Assembly (NCBI RefSeq): GCF_020164455.1
Contig: NZ_JAIQWW010000027.1
Span: 1-61,242 of the forward strand
DNA: 61,242 nt
Reading direction: 5' to 3'
From: Phyllobacterium chamaecytisi
GTDB lineage: Bacteria; Pseudomonadota; Alphaproteobacteria; Rhizobiales; Rhizobiaceae
The notes under the pieces were generated by a model. That model was not told the DNA's origin. It saw only the letters and a program-made list of their open reading frames with translations, and searched no databases. Below, in pieces: positions 10,005 through 19,210 of this stretch (its first letter is position 1; the number at the start of each line of letters is the position of its first letter). The translations under genes and the position numbers were made by a program.

Positions 10005-10231
10005 TATTCAAAAGTCCTTAACGTTAAAAAAATTAAAAGTTCTAATCCAAAAGCCGTAATGCTAACGACTAAAGCCAAATCGACTGATATATCAAGAGCA
10101 TTTTAACACGTGTCAAAGTTTCGAATGGAGAAAGCTTGCACGGCGATTAAGCTAGTCTATTCAAATGCCTTGGCAAAACCTCATTCCCGAGCGATTATTC
10201 GTTGTGGGGATTATTCTTGAAGGCGGGATGA

Positions 10232-11182
10232 ATGATTACAAATACTCTTTACCCTGAGAACCAACCATATCTGGAACAGATGCTTCAAGTATCGGAATTG
10301 CATACCATTCACATTGAAGAATGCGGCAATCCTGATGGAAAACCGGTGATTATGGTTCACGGTGGCCCCGGGGGTGGGATCAATCCGACGATGCGACGCC
10401 TGCATGATCCTCAACGTTATCGGATCATACTTTTCGATCAACGCGGTTGCGGGAAATCGACGCCGCATGCAGAACTGGATGAAAACACGACTTGGGATCT
10501 GGTCTCCGATATGGAGCGCATTCGCGAACATCTCGGCGTCGACAAGTGGCAGGTTTTTGGCGGATCCTGGGGTTCCACTCTTGGACTCGCTTATGCGCAA
10601 ACTCATCCCGATCGCGTGCGCGCACTGATTCTGCGTGGCATTTTCATGATTCGGCGTTTCGAGATTGAGTGGTTCTATTCGAACGGTGCAAGCATCATTT
10701 ATCCAGATCGTTTTGAGGCATATCAAGAGCATATCCCTGAAGAAGAGCGCGGCGATATGATTGCCGCCTACTACAAGCGTTTGACCGGCCCGGACCCTGC
10801 AATCCAGCTGGCTGCTGCAAAATTGTGGGCACGCTGGGAAGGTTCGGCCTTGTCATTGTTGCCAGACCCGGCCCGCGAAGAAGCGTTTGGAAACGATCAT
10901 TTCGCTATCGCCTTCGCCCGCATTGAGTGCCATTACTTCCAAAACAAGGGCTTCTTCGACACGGATGACCATATCCTACGCAATGCCCATTTGATCCGCG
11001 AAATCCCCGGTGTGATAGTGCACGGCCGCTACGATATGTGCACGCCGTTACTCAATGCCTGGCATTTGAAGAAGGTCTGGCCGGAAGCTGATCTGCGCAT
11101 TGTCGAAGATGCCGGCCACGCGGTCAGCGAGCCCGGCATCGTGCATGAATTAATCGCCGCGACCAAACGTTTTGCTACGTAA
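10232..11182 (+). CDS. pip: proline iminopeptidase
   Basis: This alpha/beta hydrolase removes N-terminal proline from peptides in the cytoplasm. The oxyanion motif HGGPGGG (near residue 45), the DQRGCGKS loop, the nucleophile elbow GGSWGS, the acidic residue in GRYDMCTP and the histidine in DAGHAVSEPG make a full Ser-Asp-His triad of the peptidase S33 family. The length of 316 aa is typical. A second ATG four bases upstream is out of frame. It is a single-gene unit with a 227-base upstream region in which no further gene is seen. Confidence 0.93.
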   Translation: MITNTLYPENQPYLEQMLQVSELHTIHIEECGNPDGKPVIMVHGGPGGGINPTMRRLHDPQRYRIILFDQRGCGKSTPHAELDENTTWDLVSDMERIREHLGVDKWQVFGGSWGSTLGLAYAQTHPDRVRALILRGIFMIRRFEIEWFYSNGASIIYPDRFEAYQEHIPEEERGDMIAAYYKRLTGPDPAIQLAAAKLWARWEGSALSLLPDPAREEAFGNDHFAIAFARIECHYFQNKGFFDTDDHILRNAHLIREIPGVIVHGRYDMCTPLLNAWHLKKVWPEADLRIVEDAGHAVSEPGIVHELIAATKRFAT

Positions 11183-11223
11183 TCCTGCTCTCCGCAATCG
11201 GCTCGTGTGGTGGCCGGTTGCAT

Positions 11224-11667
11224 TCATGCAGCGATGTGCTTACGCCTTGATTTGACAACCCAGAGATGCCCGAACGGATCGGTAAGCACTCCGGCGCGAT
11301 CGCCGCTATCCAGCGTCTCGATTTCATTGCGTAAATTGCCGCCCTCTTCGATCGCGTGGTGCATCACGCGATCGACATCATCCACATGAATATCTAGCAT
11401 GACCGGCGTTGCTCCGATGGCGTGAACAGATCTTGGGCCGCCAAGCGAAGCATCCGCATCGCGTTTGGGATTGGCTCCAACAATCATTACCACTGATGCA
11501 CCCATGCGCAATTCAGCAGCGATCAGTTCGCCATTGTGAAGATAGGGTCGTCCGACTACTTGAGCTCCGAAAACACTTTCGTAGAAATCCAGAGCCTTTT
11601 GTTGATCGCCATGGCGCACAAAAAGCCGTATCGATACCTCTCCAATCAGTCTTGGCACTGCAATCAT
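11224..11667 (-). CDS. VOC-family (glyoxalase/bleomycin-resistance fold) protein
   Basis: This protein of about 147 residues has the vicinal-oxygen-chelate fold of the PhnB/YraH-like type: VSIRLFVRHGDQQKALDFYES at the N-terminus, then AAELRMGASVVMI, VMLDIHVDDVDRVMHHAIEEGG and DRAGVLTDPFGHLWVV. Such proteins bind a metal or small ligand, and many act in resistance or isomerase chemistry, but no substrate can be named. The start MIAVPRLIGEV is preferred over an in-frame codon 24 residues upstream because GGGAG lies eight bases before it. It converges on pip. Confidence 0.8.
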   Translation of the reverse strand: MIAVPRLIGEVSIRLFVRHGDQQKALDFYESVFGAQVVGRPYLHNGELIAAELRMGASVVMIVGANPKRDADASLGGPRSVHAIGATPVMLDIHVDDVDRVMHHAIEEGGNLRNEIETLDSGDRAGVLTDPFGHLWVVKSRRKHIAA

Positions 11668-11783
11668 CTCACCGCTCCCAGAGAAGAATTTCAAGCGGTT
11701 AAAGTCTATTAAATTATCGAACAAATCAAGAACAAACAACTCTGTGAAGCCTTGCCTCCTGCCAATCTCCTGTCACTCCGAGA

Positions 11784-12215
11784 TCAGGTTTTTTGCGGTG
11801 ACTCCGGATTTGCAGGCTTGCTCTTGTCCTCGAATTCCTTGGCAATCCCCATGAAGCGACGCATGAACCTCTCCATGTAGCTCAGTCCTTTTTCAAAATC
11901 TTCATCGGATGGAAGAGCATCTCGAACAACTGGCGGCAGCTTGCCCATGCCTGCAACCGTATCCTCAAGTTTTGCGACTCTCGTCTTGAGATCGGCAATA
12001 TCATCTTCATACGCCGCCCGCTCTTCAGCCGCCAACTTGCAAATAAGCTGATCCGACTTCTCCTGACAGATCGACATTTCGCCAGTCTTGTTGTTCATGC
12101 GGACATAGCCGTCATCGGTTCTCTGAAGCGTATAAGTCGTCGCTTCTTGTGCCGTGGCGGCGAACGACCATAGGGAACCAGCTAGCGCGATGAGTAAAGT
12201 TCGTGTTCCTAACAT
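11784..12215 (-). CDS. conserved exported protein of unknown function
   Basis: This 143-residue protein has a clear Sec signal peptide (MLGTRTLLIALAGSLWSFAATAQ, cleavage expected after ATAQ), so it is periplasmic. The mature part holds a short strand-rich region with two cysteines (MSICQEKSDQLICK) that could form a disulfide. A charged helix with coiled-coil character (EERAAYEDDIADLKTRVAKLEDTV) follows, and then an acidic/basic tail. I do not recognise a named domain. GGAGG sits seven bases before the ATG, so expression is likely efficient. It diverges from the DUF952-pyrD pair. Confidence 0.75.
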   Translation of the reverse strand: MLGTRTLLIALAGSLWSFAATAQEATTYTLQRTDDGYVRMNNKTGEMSICQEKSDQLICKLAAEERAAYEDDIADLKTRVAKLEDTVAGMGKLPPVVRDALPSDEDFEKGLSYMERFMRRFMGIAKEFEDKSKPANPESPQKT

Positions 12216-12351
12216 GGATGAACCTCCAACATTTACGTCTCAAGAACCTGACGAAATAATACGCCGAAAATCTGAAGTCAGGCGATATTTCTGTTACGGG
12301 CGTTCAGTCTGCCCTTTGCGCATCGGCGGTTTGCGTCTAGTAAAGACACTC

Positions 12352-12699
12352 ATGACTCAACTGATCTACAAGATCGCTCCGTGTGCCCTTTGGCAAGCTG
12401 CAGAAGCGAGAGGCATATTCGATGGCGCGCCGATCGACCACGCGGATGGCTATATCCATTTTTCCACTGCGGCCCAGGCAGTCGAGACAGCCGCCAAGCA
12501 TTTCGCTGGCCAGAATGATCTTGTGCTGATTGCAGTCGAGGCGGAGAGACTGGGCACAGCTCTTAGATACGAGCTCTCGCGCGGAGGCGATTTCTTCCCG
12601 CACCTCTATGCGTCATTGCCTCTCGACGCTGTCTTATGGATCAAGCCACTGCCCTTGGGTGGCGACGGCAAGCACAAATTTCCGGAGTTGAGTGCATGA
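12352..12699 (+). CDS. DUF952 domain protein
   Basis: This small cytosolic protein (115 aa) of the DUF952 family has the family-defining pattern [38 protein letters not shown], given here only as a recognisable region from residue 4 to 42; a later segment reads [14 protein letters not shown]. Biochemical function is unknown; the fold is related to ADP-ribosyl-binding proteins. The start [10 protein letters not shown] is used because it matches the family N-terminus; 66 upstream codons are in frame but lack family features. Its stop overlaps the pyrD start by four bases (ATGA), so the two are translationally coupled. Confidence 0.8.
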   Translation: MTQLIYKIAPCALWQAAEARGIFDGAPIDHADGYIHFSTAAQAVETAAKHFAGQNDLVLIAVEAERLGTALRYELSRGGDFFPHLYASLPLDAVLWIKPLPLGGDGKHKFPELSA

Positions 12700-13784
12700 G
12701 TAGGTTGTTCGGGTCAATTGGCCGCAAAATGCTGTTTAGACTCGACCCGGAAGATGCGCACGGTCTCTCGATCAAAGCATTGAAGACGGGCCTTGTGCCA
12801 GCATGTTTACCCAACAACGATCCGGCTCTGCGTGTCGCTGTCGCTGGCCTCAGTTTTCCTAATCCGCTCGGCATGGCCGCTGGCTATGACAAAAATGCCG
12901 AAATACCCGATGCATTGCTGCGGCTCGGCTTCGGCTTTGCCGAAGTCGGAACGCTCACACCGCGGGCGCAATCTGGCAATCCGAAGCCGCGCATTTTTCG
13001 CCTTGTTGAAGACAATGCGGTAATCAACCGGCTTGGCTTCAACAATGAAGGTCATGATCCGGCGTTCCGACGCCTGACCGAGCGACGCTCGCATGCCGGT
13101 ATCGTCGGGATAAACATTGGATCCAACAAGGACTCCACTGACCGCGTCGCGGACTATGTGGCAGGTATAAGGAAATTCCATTCTCTCGCGAGTTACTTTA
13201 CCGTTAATATTTCCTCTCCGAACACGCCAGGGTTGCGCGATCTGCAGGCGCGAGAAAGCCTTAGAGAGCTGCTAGGCAAGGTACTCGATGCACGCGATGC
13301 ACAACCGGGCGTCAGGCGTCCTGTTTTTCTCAAGATCGCACCCGATCTGACCGAAGCCAGTCTTGACGATATTGCCGCCGAGATCAGCTCCCACTCACTG
13401 GACGGGCTGATAATTTCCAACACGACGCTGTCTCGCGCGGGTCTGAAAAGCAGGAAGAGCACTGGCGAGACAGGCGGCCTATCCGGAGCGCCACTGTTCG
13501 AACGGTCGACGATTGTACTCGCCAAGATGCGCCAGCGCGTAGGAACCGATTTGGCGATAATCGGTGTTGGTGGCATTGACAGCGCGGCGACGGCCATTGC
13601 CAAAATTCGGGCCGGAGCCGATCTCGTCCAGCTCTATACCAGCATGATCTTTAGCGGTCCCGGCCTGGCAAACGAAATCGTCAAGGGCATGTCGGCTACC
13701 CTGAAGCGCGACAGCGTCAGTACCATCGCGGCACTACGCGATTGCGACGTTGACGATTGGGCCACAAAAGCAATCCCAGCCTAG
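12696..13784 (+). CDS. pyrD: dihydroorotate dehydrogenase (quinone), class 2
   Basis: Membrane-associated FMN enzyme oxidising dihydroorotate to orotate with ubiquinone, the fourth step of pyrimidine synthesis. The start [19 protein letters not shown] carries the amphipathic membrane-contact helix of class 2 enzymes. Diagnostic motifs are [45 protein letters not shown] (the class 2 catalytic serine lies in this loop), FLKIAPDLT and the FMN phosphate site [11 protein letters not shown]. The length is 362 aa. CCGGAG lies upstream of the ATG inside the DUF952 gene. Its stop codon shares the palindrome CTAG with the stop of the convergent MATE gene. Confidence 0.96.
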   Translation: MSRLFGSIGRKMLFRLDPEDAHGLSIKALKTGLVPACLPNNDPALRVAVAGLSFPNPLGMAAGYDKNAEIPDALLRLGFGFAEVGTLTPRAQSGNPKPRIFRLVEDNAVINRLGFNNEGHDPAFRRLTERRSHAGIVGINIGSNKDSTDRVADYVAGIRKFHSLASYFTVNISSPNTPGLRDLQARESLRELLGKVLDARDAQPGVRRPVFLKIAPDLTEASLDDIAAEISSHSLDGLIISNTTLSRAGLKSRKSTGETGGLSGAPLFERSTIVLAKMRQRVGTDLAIIGVGGIDSAATAIAKIRAGADLVQLYTSMIFSGPGLANEIVKGMSATLKRDSVSTIAALRDCDVDDWATKAIPA

Positions 13785-15133
13785 TTGGCAAACTGTATTC
13801 GTGCTCGGCTCGGCAGAATCGCTAATAGGGAAATGCCGCGCAGACCAAGAAAAAGGTGCAGCGCTAGCCATAGCCCGTGGTTGCCGAAGAACTTCGGCAG
13901 GATGAAATAGGCAGCGAAATAGCCGATCAGCGACAGGATCATCATGTTACGCATGTCGCGCGACCATGTCGCGCCAATAAACACCCCGTCCATATGGAAA
14001 GCCAGCAGACCGACAACCGGCGCCAAGGCTGCCCACGGCAAATAAAGCGATGCCATTTCCTGCACCTCGTCTGATTTGATCAGGAACGCAACAATCGCAT
14101 CACCAAAGATCAAAAAGAATACAGCCATCGCTGTCGCCAGCAACAAGCCCCACAGGAACGACAGCTTTATCCCGCGGTCGAATGCCGGACGATAATGGGC
14201 CCCTACCGCACGGCCGGAAATCTGTTCTGCGGCCGTGGTTACGCCATCGATCAAATAACCGGAGATCAGCAGGAAATTCATTAAAACCGCATTCGTTGCC
14301 AACGTCACCGCACCCGCTTCCGTTCCAGCGCGGGTGAAATAGGCATAGGCGATTAGCAGAAAGAACGACCTCAGCATGATATCGCGGTTGACAGTAAACA
14401 TGCGGCGAATCTCGTGCGGATCCAACACCCGCGCCCGGGACGGATTCGGTATCGCACGGAATTGCCGGTAGATTATGAGTAAGCCAACCACGAGCGCAAC
14501 TGTTTCACCGAGCAAGGTCCCCCAAGCAATACCGGCAACGCCCCAGCCCATGATAAGGCCGAACCAGATGGTCATCAGAACGTTGACGCCATTGAGCAGG
14601 AACTGAAGATACAGCCCTTGCATGGCCTTCCCTTGGCCGAGCAACAGGCCCAGAACCACGAAATTGCCCAGCGCCATGGGCGATGACAACAGGCGGATCG
14701 AGACATAGGTCGACATGGCGTCCGAGACTGCTTTATCCGGGTTCATGAAACTGATCGTCGCTTGCAGGACTAGGGGCGTCACCGCAATGAAGAGTACACC
14801 AGCTACGGCGGCGATGCCGACGGCGCGCCAAAAGACTGCTTGCTGTTCCACATTATCGTGTCTTCCCATTGCCTGCGCTACAAGCCCGGTCGTGCCCGCG
14901 CGCAGGAAATTCATTGTCGAAAACAGAAAGTCAAAAACCAGTGCGCCGATTGCAAGGCCGCCCAGCAGGTGCGGATCACCGAGCTGGCCAATCACCGCAG
15001 TATCGACCAATCCGAGCAATGGCGTCGTCAGCGATGCCAGCATCACCGGAATCGTAATTGCCAGCATCAACTTGTTGGTCACCTCGAACGGGCGAACAAT
15101 TTTTGATCCGAGAGGCGAAGTTTCGATTGTCAT
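13781..15133 (-). CDS. MATE-family multidrug/organic cation efflux transporter (DinF type)
   Basis: This integral membrane protein of 450 aa with about 12 hydrophobic segments is a multidrug and toxic compound extrusion exporter driven by sodium or proton gradient. The N-terminal half has the typical [24 protein letters not shown] and [13 protein letters not shown] stretches, and the second half repeats the pattern ([17 protein letters not shown]). Sequence style matches the DinF subgroup. Substrate is unknown. It overlaps the last four bases of pyrD tail-to-tail. Confidence 0.88.
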   Translation of the reverse strand: MTIETSPLGSKIVRPFEVTNKLMLAITIPVMLASLTTPLLGLVDTAVIGQLGDPHLLGGLAIGALVFDFLFSTMNFLRAGTTGLVAQAMGRHDNVEQQAVFWRAVGIAAVAGVLFIAVTPLVLQATISFMNPDKAVSDAMSTYVSIRLLSSPMALGNFVVLGLLLGQGKAMQGLYLQFLLNGVNVLMTIWFGLIMGWGVAGIAWGTLLGETVALVVGLLIIYRQFRAIPNPSRARVLDPHEIRRMFTVNRDIMLRSFFLLIAYAYFTRAGTEAGAVTLATNAVLMNFLLISGYLIDGVTTAAEQISGRAVGAHYRPAFDRGIKLSFLWGLLLATAMAVFFLIFGDAIVAFLIKSDEVQEMASLYLPWAALAPVVGLLAFHMDGVFIGATWSRDMRNMMILSLIGYFAAYFILPKFFGNHGLWLALHLFLGLRGISLLAILPSRARIQFAN

Positions 15134-15220
15134 GAAGCACCGGAGATTGCAACCACACGGCTACTATTGCTCTATGCCATCGGATCGCCGCGGTTTCCAG
15201 TGCAATCGCCGCAATCAGTG

Positions 15221-15715
15221 CTAACTTGCCAGAACCAGTGCCCAATAGCGCTCGGCACCGCCATTTGTGGACTCTGCATAGGCCAAACCGAAACGGGTAA
15301 ATTGCCGATCGAGCATGTTACGCCGATGTGGCGGCGATGCCATCCACCTGGCAAAAAGCTGGTCCATATCCATGCGCCCCATGGCGATATTCTCAGCTGC
15401 AAGGCCGTGAATTTCGTTATCCCTTACACGGGAGGCAAAGCTCCGACCCCAGCTAGTCGTGTGAGCCATACGGCCAGCACTTACCATGTAGGCCGCCTGT
15501 TGTAAGGCGGCACGTTCCAGCATGGGATCAGCGCTCAACCCGGCGAGGCCATTGGCGGAGCGGATCGCTTGCACGTTTGAATTAGCCTCAGCAGAAGCTC
15601 CCACAACTTTTCCTGGCGTTTTCATGGCAGTCTGGCAGGCAGATAGCGGCAGAACCGCAGCCGCGGTGAGGCCAAGAAAGTTGCGGCGCGACAGATAAAA
15701 ATTCTTTTCGGACAT
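15221..15715 (-). CDS. CAP-domain (SCP-like) exported lipoprotein
   Basis: This 164-residue secreted protein has a signal with a twin-arginine-like motif (SRRNFLGLTAAAVLPLSAC) that ends in a lipobox cysteine, so it is probably an outer- or inner-membrane lipoprotein exported by Tat. The mature domain is a short CAP/SCP domain: QAIRSANGLAGLSADPMLERAA, HTTSWGRSF, AAENIAMG and WMASPPHRRNMLD. CAP domains bind lipids or act as hydrolases in some systems; the role in bacteria is unsettled. It stands between the MATE gene and a small membrane protein on the same strand. Confidence 0.82.
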   Translation of the reverse strand: MSEKNFYLSRRNFLGLTAAAVLPLSACQTAMKTPGKVVGASAEANSNVQAIRSANGLAGLSADPMLERAALQQAAYMVSAGRMAHTTSWGRSFASRVRDNEIHGLAAENIAMGRMDMDQLFARWMASPPHRRNMLDRQFTRFGLAYAESTNGGAERYWALVLAS

Positions 15716-15794
15716 GAAAGATTCCTGAAGGAGACCGTCCGCCGATATCCGGCAATTGTGGCTCCTTCGGGCCGAAGTTGGCTGTAGCGGAAAT

Positions 15795-16061
15795 TTAGCG
15801 CCGATAACTCAGCAAGCGCAAAATGATGAAGCAGGGAATGACAACCACCGCGCCGAGCAGGAAATAAGCGGCAAAACGTTCGATAGCACCAAAACCGAGA
15901 TTCCAAATGCGGCGAATAAAGTTCTCGAAACCATAAAGAATGTCGATAGGAGACCAGTCGAAGGCATTCATGACGACGCCCACCACCAACGAGACCACGA
16001 TCAGTTTCACAAGGACCCGACCGGGCGAGTCTCCCAGGAAGCGGTTCATTCTTTCCGACAT
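15795..16061 (-). CDS. small DUF6460-type inner-membrane protein
   Basis: This 88-residue protein with two transmembrane helices (VLVKLIVVSLVVGVVMNAF and FAAYFLLGAVVVIPCFIILRLL) flanks a conserved aromatic loop, FDWSPIDILYGFENFIRRIWNLG. It resembles a conserved family of short membrane proteins of Rhizobiales (DUF6460). Function is unknown. It is followed upstream, on the same strand, by tRNA-Gly, whose 3' end is 23 bases from the start codon. Confidence 0.7.
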   Translation of the reverse strand: MSERMNRFLGDSPGRVLVKLIVVSLVVGVVMNAFDWSPIDILYGFENFIRRIWNLGFGAIERFAAYFLLGAVVVIPCFIILRLLSYRR

Positions 16062-16084
16062 TTGTTCTCCGGTGTTGGAAAAGA

Positions 16085-16158
16085 TGGAGCGGGTGAAGGG
16101 AATCGAACCCTCGTATGCAGCTTGGGAAGCTGCCGTTCTACCATTGAACTACACCCGC
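16085..16158 (-). tRNA. tRNA-Gly (anticodon CCC)
   Basis: On the minus strand the sequence begins GCGGGTGTAGTTCAATGG, has an anticodon stem GCAGC/GCTGC around the loop TTCCCAA, giving anticodon CCC (codon GGG), and a T arm with GGTTCGATTCC. The acceptor stem GCGGGTG pairs with CACCCGC, followed by an encoded TCCA end (discriminator T then CCA). All arms close, so it appears functional; length is 74 nt including CCA. Confidence 0.95.
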
Positions 16159-16211
16159 ATCTGCTTATCAATGTTCGTTGAAGCCCATTCTTGTCAAGCG
16201 TTCCCCGCGTA

Positions 16212-17303
16212 TCATTTAAAGTGCTTTGACAATTTCAGGCCCTGTGCCTGGTAGTTGGAACCGAGGTCGGTTCCATAAAGCGCGCGCGGGCGCTCCAGCA
16301 TATGCTCATAGATCAGGCGTCCGACGATCTGACCATGCTCGAGAATGAACGGTACTTCATGGCTGCGCACCTCAAGTACCGCGCGGCTGCCGGTTCCACC
16401 CGCAGCAGTATGGCCGAAACCCGGGTCGAAGAAACCGGCATAGTGGACGCGGAACTCTCCAACCAGCGGATCGAAAGGCGTCATTTCTGCGGCATAAAGC
16501 GGTGGCACATGCACGGCCTCGCGCGAAACCAGAATATAGAACTCGTCGGGATCGAGCACCAGTTCGCGCGCCCCACGATCGTGGATGGGTTCCCAGAAAT
16601 CGAAGAGGTCGTGCACACCGCGTTTATCCACATCAACGACACCGGTATGATGTTTGCCGCGATAGCCGACGAGACCGTTCGCATCGCCAGTCAGATCGAT
16701 TGACAGCGCGATGCCACCCCCCGAAATGTTGGGCGTTTCGGACGCGACCAAGATTTCCGCCGCATGCAAAGCCGTGAGTTCTACCTCTTCCAATTGTGCG
16801 CGCCCCGTGCGGAAGCGGATTTGCGACAGACGCGAACCGGTACGTGCCACGATGGGAAAGGTGCGCGGACTGACCTCAAGATAGAGCGGCCCGTGATAGC
16901 CTGCTGGCACTTTGTCAAATTCCTGCGCACCGTCGACGATGACGCGCGTGAAAATGTCGAGTCGACCGGTGGAGCTTTTCGGATTGGCCGAAGCAGAAAC
17001 CTCAGGCGGCAGGCTCAGGCTTTCCAATAAGGGAACGATATAGACACAGCCGGTTTCAAGCACCGCGCCTTCGGTCAGATCGATTTCATGCAGCTTGAGA
17101 CGCTCAAGCTTGTCGATAACGGCGGTTCCAGGCCCCGGCATGAAACTGGCGCGGACGCGATAGGCTTTCCTACCAAGCCGCAGGTCAAGGCTTGCAGGCT
17201 GGATCTGATCAGCATCGAAATCCCGCTCTGTCCTGAGCGCGCCGGCCTGATACAGAGCCCTAATGCCACCGTCCGCCAGAATACCTGCTTGATGTCTACT
17301 CAT
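16212..17303 (-). CDS. dcd: 2'-deoxycytidine 5'-triphosphate deaminase (long alphaproteobacterial form)
   Basis: This enzyme deaminates dCTP to dUTP, feeding thymidylate synthesis. The 363-residue protein is about twice the length of E. coli Dcd because it contains two dUTPase-fold halves. The first has IQPASLDLRLG, NPKSSTGRLDIFTRVI and YLEVSPRTFPI. The second repeats the pattern with VLDPDEFYILVSREAVHVP and HYAGFFDPGFG. The start is placed at ATG 17303 (MSRHQAGILADGG); a TTG four codons upstream is possible but has poor spacing to AAGG. It diverges from metZ and its riboswitch. Confidence 0.87.
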   Translation of the reverse strand: MSRHQAGILADGGIRALYQAGALRTERDFDADQIQPASLDLRLGRKAYRVRASFMPGPGTAVIDKLERLKLHEIDLTEGAVLETGCVYIVPLLESLSLPPEVSASANPKSSTGRLDIFTRVIVDGAQEFDKVPAGYHGPLYLEVSPRTFPIVARTGSRLSQIRFRTGRAQLEEVELTALHAAEILVASETPNISGGGIALSIDLTGDANGLVGYRGKHHTGVVDVDKRGVHDLFDFWEPIHDRGARELVLDPDEFYILVSREAVHVPPLYAAEMTPFDPLVGEFRVHYAGFFDPGFGHTAAGGTGSRAVLEVRSHEVPFILEHGQIVGRLIYEHMLERPRALYGTDLGSNYQAQGLKLSKHFK

Positions 17304-17356
17304 GTCAATCGCCAAAACCTTACAGAAACATACAAAAGCTTTAGCGTCTCGCCCGG

Positions 17357-17384
17357 TTGACGCAAGCGCTTGAGAGGATTAAAG
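17357..17384 (+). promoter_or_regulatory. probable sigma-70 promoter of metZ
   Basis: TTGACG at 17357-17362 is followed after 16 bases by TTAAAG at 17379-17384. This would start transcription near 17390, just before the first base of the SAM-II aptamer, which is where the promoter must lie for the riboswitch to be transcribed. It is an inference from hexamer match and position only. Confidence 0.45.
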
Positions 17385-17393
17385 CAGTTTTAT

Positions 17394-17452
17394 CCCGTGG
17401 TGATTTGGCCGGCCGGCTTGCAGCCACGTTAAATAATTTGCTAAAAGAGGCC
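17394..17452 (+). promoter_or_regulatory. SAM-II riboswitch
   Basis: The leader of metZ carries a SAM-II (metA-motif) aptamer. The P1 stem CGTGG (17396-17400) pairs with CCACG (17424-17428). The conserved loop strand TGATTTGGCC follows P1, the segment GGCTTGCAG precedes the second P1 strand, and the conserved 3' tail TTAAATAATTTGCTAAAAG forms the pseudoknot with the loop. SAM-II is a compact S-adenosylmethionine sensor found chiefly in alphaproteobacteria upstream of methionine genes, where SAM binding lowers expression. The downstream gene is O-succinylhomoserine sulfhydrylase, exactly the expected target. Confidence 0.9.
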
Positions 17453-17461
17453 CGGTTTCGT

Positions 17462-17497
17462 CCGGCCTTTTTGCGATTCACGCAAGGCCGGTTTTTT
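17462..17497 (+). terminator. intrinsic terminator / expression platform between SAM-II aptamer and metZ
   Basis: The stem CCGGCC(TTT)TTGCG pairs with CGCAAGGCCGG around the loop ATTCA (17462-17491), followed at once by six T residues (17492-17497). This is a classic rho-independent terminator ten bases after the aptamer and about 32 bases before the metZ start. Its place suggests SAM-dependent attenuation of transcription. The upstream bases 17449-17455 (GGCCCGG) can compete for pairing with CCGGCC at 17462-17467, which offers a simple anti-terminator. Confidence 0.85.
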
Positions 17498-17528
17498 ATT
17501 GGCCAGATTCTGGCAGATTGAGAAGACG

Positions 17529-18722
17529 ATGACCGCGAACATCACCCGCAAGCTGCGCCCCGCAACCCAACTCGTCCATGCCGGAACGCTGCGTTCAGGC
17601 TTCGGTGAAACGTCCGAAGCGTTGTTCCTGACGCAAGGCTTTGTCTACCCCAGCGCCGAAGCCGCTGAAGCCCGTTTCAAGGGTGAGGAGCCGGGCTTCA
17701 TCTATTCCCGCTATGCTAATCCGACAACGGACATGTTCGAAAAGCGCATGTGCGCATTAGAAGGCGCTGAAGATGCGCGTGCTACGGCGTCAGGCATGGC
17801 GGCTGTGGCAGCAGCCATAATCTGCCAGGTCAAGGCCGGCGACCACGTTCTGGCCGCAAGGGCGATGTTCGGCTCGTGTCGCTACATCATAGAAACGCTT
17901 CTGCCGCGCTACGGTGTTGATTTTACTTTGATAGATGGCTCGAAGATCGAGAACTGGCAAAACGCCATCCGCCCGAACACCAAGGTGCTGTTCCTCGAAA
18001 GCCCGACCAACCCGACACTGGAAGTTATCGATATTGCGGCTGTGGCACAGGTAGCGAATTCTGTCGGCGCCAAACTCATCGTCGATAACGTCTTCGCGAC
18101 GCCGCTCTTCCAGAAGCCGCTGGAACTCGGTGCGCACATCGTTGTCTATTCCACGACCAAACATATCGATGGACAAGGTCGTTGTCTTGGCGGCGTGATC
18201 CTTTCCGACAAGCAGTGGGTAGACGAAAATCTGCACGAATATTTCCGCCATACCGGCCCTGGGCTCAGCCCGTTCAACTCATGGGTCATGCTGAAGGGTC
18301 TCGAAACTTTGGCCGTGCGTGTGCGCCAGCAGACGGAGAGTGCAGCAAAGATCGCCGATTTCCTTGCCGATCATCAGGCGATCTCCAAAGTAATTTATCC
18401 GGGACGTGCCGATCATCCGCAAGCTGATATCATCGCCAAGCAGATGTCGGGCGGTTCCACGCTGATCGCCTTCGAAGTAAAGGGCGCCAAGAAGGCGACG
18501 TTCAACGTCGAGAACACCCTGGAAGTCATCCAGATTTCCAACAATCTCGGTGATTCAAAGAGCCTGATCACCCATCCGACCACAACTACCCACAAGAATC
18601 TTACGGACGAGGCTCGCGCCGAACTCGGTATTTCCGATGGTTTATTACGGCTGTCGGTCGGACTTGAAGACGCGGACGATCTGATCGAGGATCTCGATAT
18701 CGCTCTGAAAGCGGCACTGTAG
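17529..18722 (+). CDS. metZ: O-succinylhomoserine sulfhydrylase
   Basis: This PLP enzyme of the Cys/Met metabolism family forms homocysteine from O-succinylhomoserine and sulfide in direct-sulfhydrylation methionine synthesis. Motifs: YSRYANPTTDMFEKR near the N-terminus, ATASGMAAV, LFLESPTNPTLEVID, the cofactor lysine in YSTTKHIDGQGRCLGG, and TTTTHKNLTDEARAELGI at the C-terminus. ATG 17529 (MTANITRKLRP) is preferred over the in-frame TTG at 17499, since GAGAAG precedes it and the TTG lies immediately after the terminator T-tract. The length is 397 aa. Regulation by the SAM-II riboswitch upstream is strongly indicated. It ends four bases from a convergent gene. Confidence 0.95.
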   Translation: MTANITRKLRPATQLVHAGTLRSGFGETSEALFLTQGFVYPSAEAAEARFKGEEPGFIYSRYANPTTDMFEKRMCALEGAEDARATASGMAAVAAAIICQVKAGDHVLAARAMFGSCRYIIETLLPRYGVDFTLIDGSKIENWQNAIRPNTKVLFLESPTNPTLEVIDIAAVAQVANSVGAKLIVDNVFATPLFQKPLELGAHIVVYSTTKHIDGQGRCLGGVILSDKQWVDENLHEYFRHTGPGLSPFNSWVMLKGLETLAVRVRQQTESAAKIADFLADHQAISKVIYPGRADHPQADIIAKQMSGGSTLIAFEVKGAKKATFNVENTLEVIQISNNLGDSKSLITHPTTTTHKNLTDEARAELGISDGLLRLSVGLEDADDLIEDLDIALKAAL

Positions 18723-18726
18723 AAGA

Positions 18727-19065
18727 TTAGAGGATATGCCGCGCGGAGACTGATTTTGGCGCGGCCTTCTTCCAGGCGATTGCCATGGCATGGCGTACCG
18801 CGTCCGGATTGGCGCTGTCCAGAACGACATAGGTCGAACCTTTTTCGCCCCAGCGTCCCGGCACAGGCTCAAACATATCTCTCGACGTCTCACACAAGAG
18901 GGATTGATCTTCGCGAGTGAGCAACAATACACCGCGCAGCTTCTCAGGGCGCAGCGTCGCAAAGATTTTTCCATTCACCCTAAAATCGGTCGTGTTGAAA
19001 TGACTTGCCTGAATAGCTTCAGGAAATGAAAGCGCCATTTCTGCAAATTCTTCGAGGCTCATCAA
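18727..19065 (-). CDS. MmcQ/YjbR-family protein
   Basis: This 112-residue protein of the YjbR/CyaY-like fold family has the pattern ALSFPEAIQASHFNTTDFRVNGKIFATL followed by SLLCETSRDMFEPVPGRWGEKGSTYVVL. Members are annotated as DNA-binding by structural analogy, but no firm cellular role is known. The double methionine leaves the start ambiguous by one codon. It is convergent with metZ and divergent from apaG, and appears to be a one-gene unit. Confidence 0.82.
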   Translation of the reverse strand: MMSLEEFAEMALSFPEAIQASHFNTTDFRVNGKIFATLRPEKLRGVLLLTREDQSLLCETSRDMFEPVPGRWGEKGSTYVVLDSANPDAVRHAMAIAWKKAAPKSVSARHIL

Positions 19066-19210
19066 CAGAATTGCTTAGCTCCACCGAACGGCTTCATCCC
19101 TATATTAGCGAGAAATGCGCCGATCACGAAGGATTTAAACCGGACTTTCTCTGGATGGTTGACGCGATGGCGCCGACCCGCGATATGAGGGACACAAACT
19201 GAGAGAAGGT

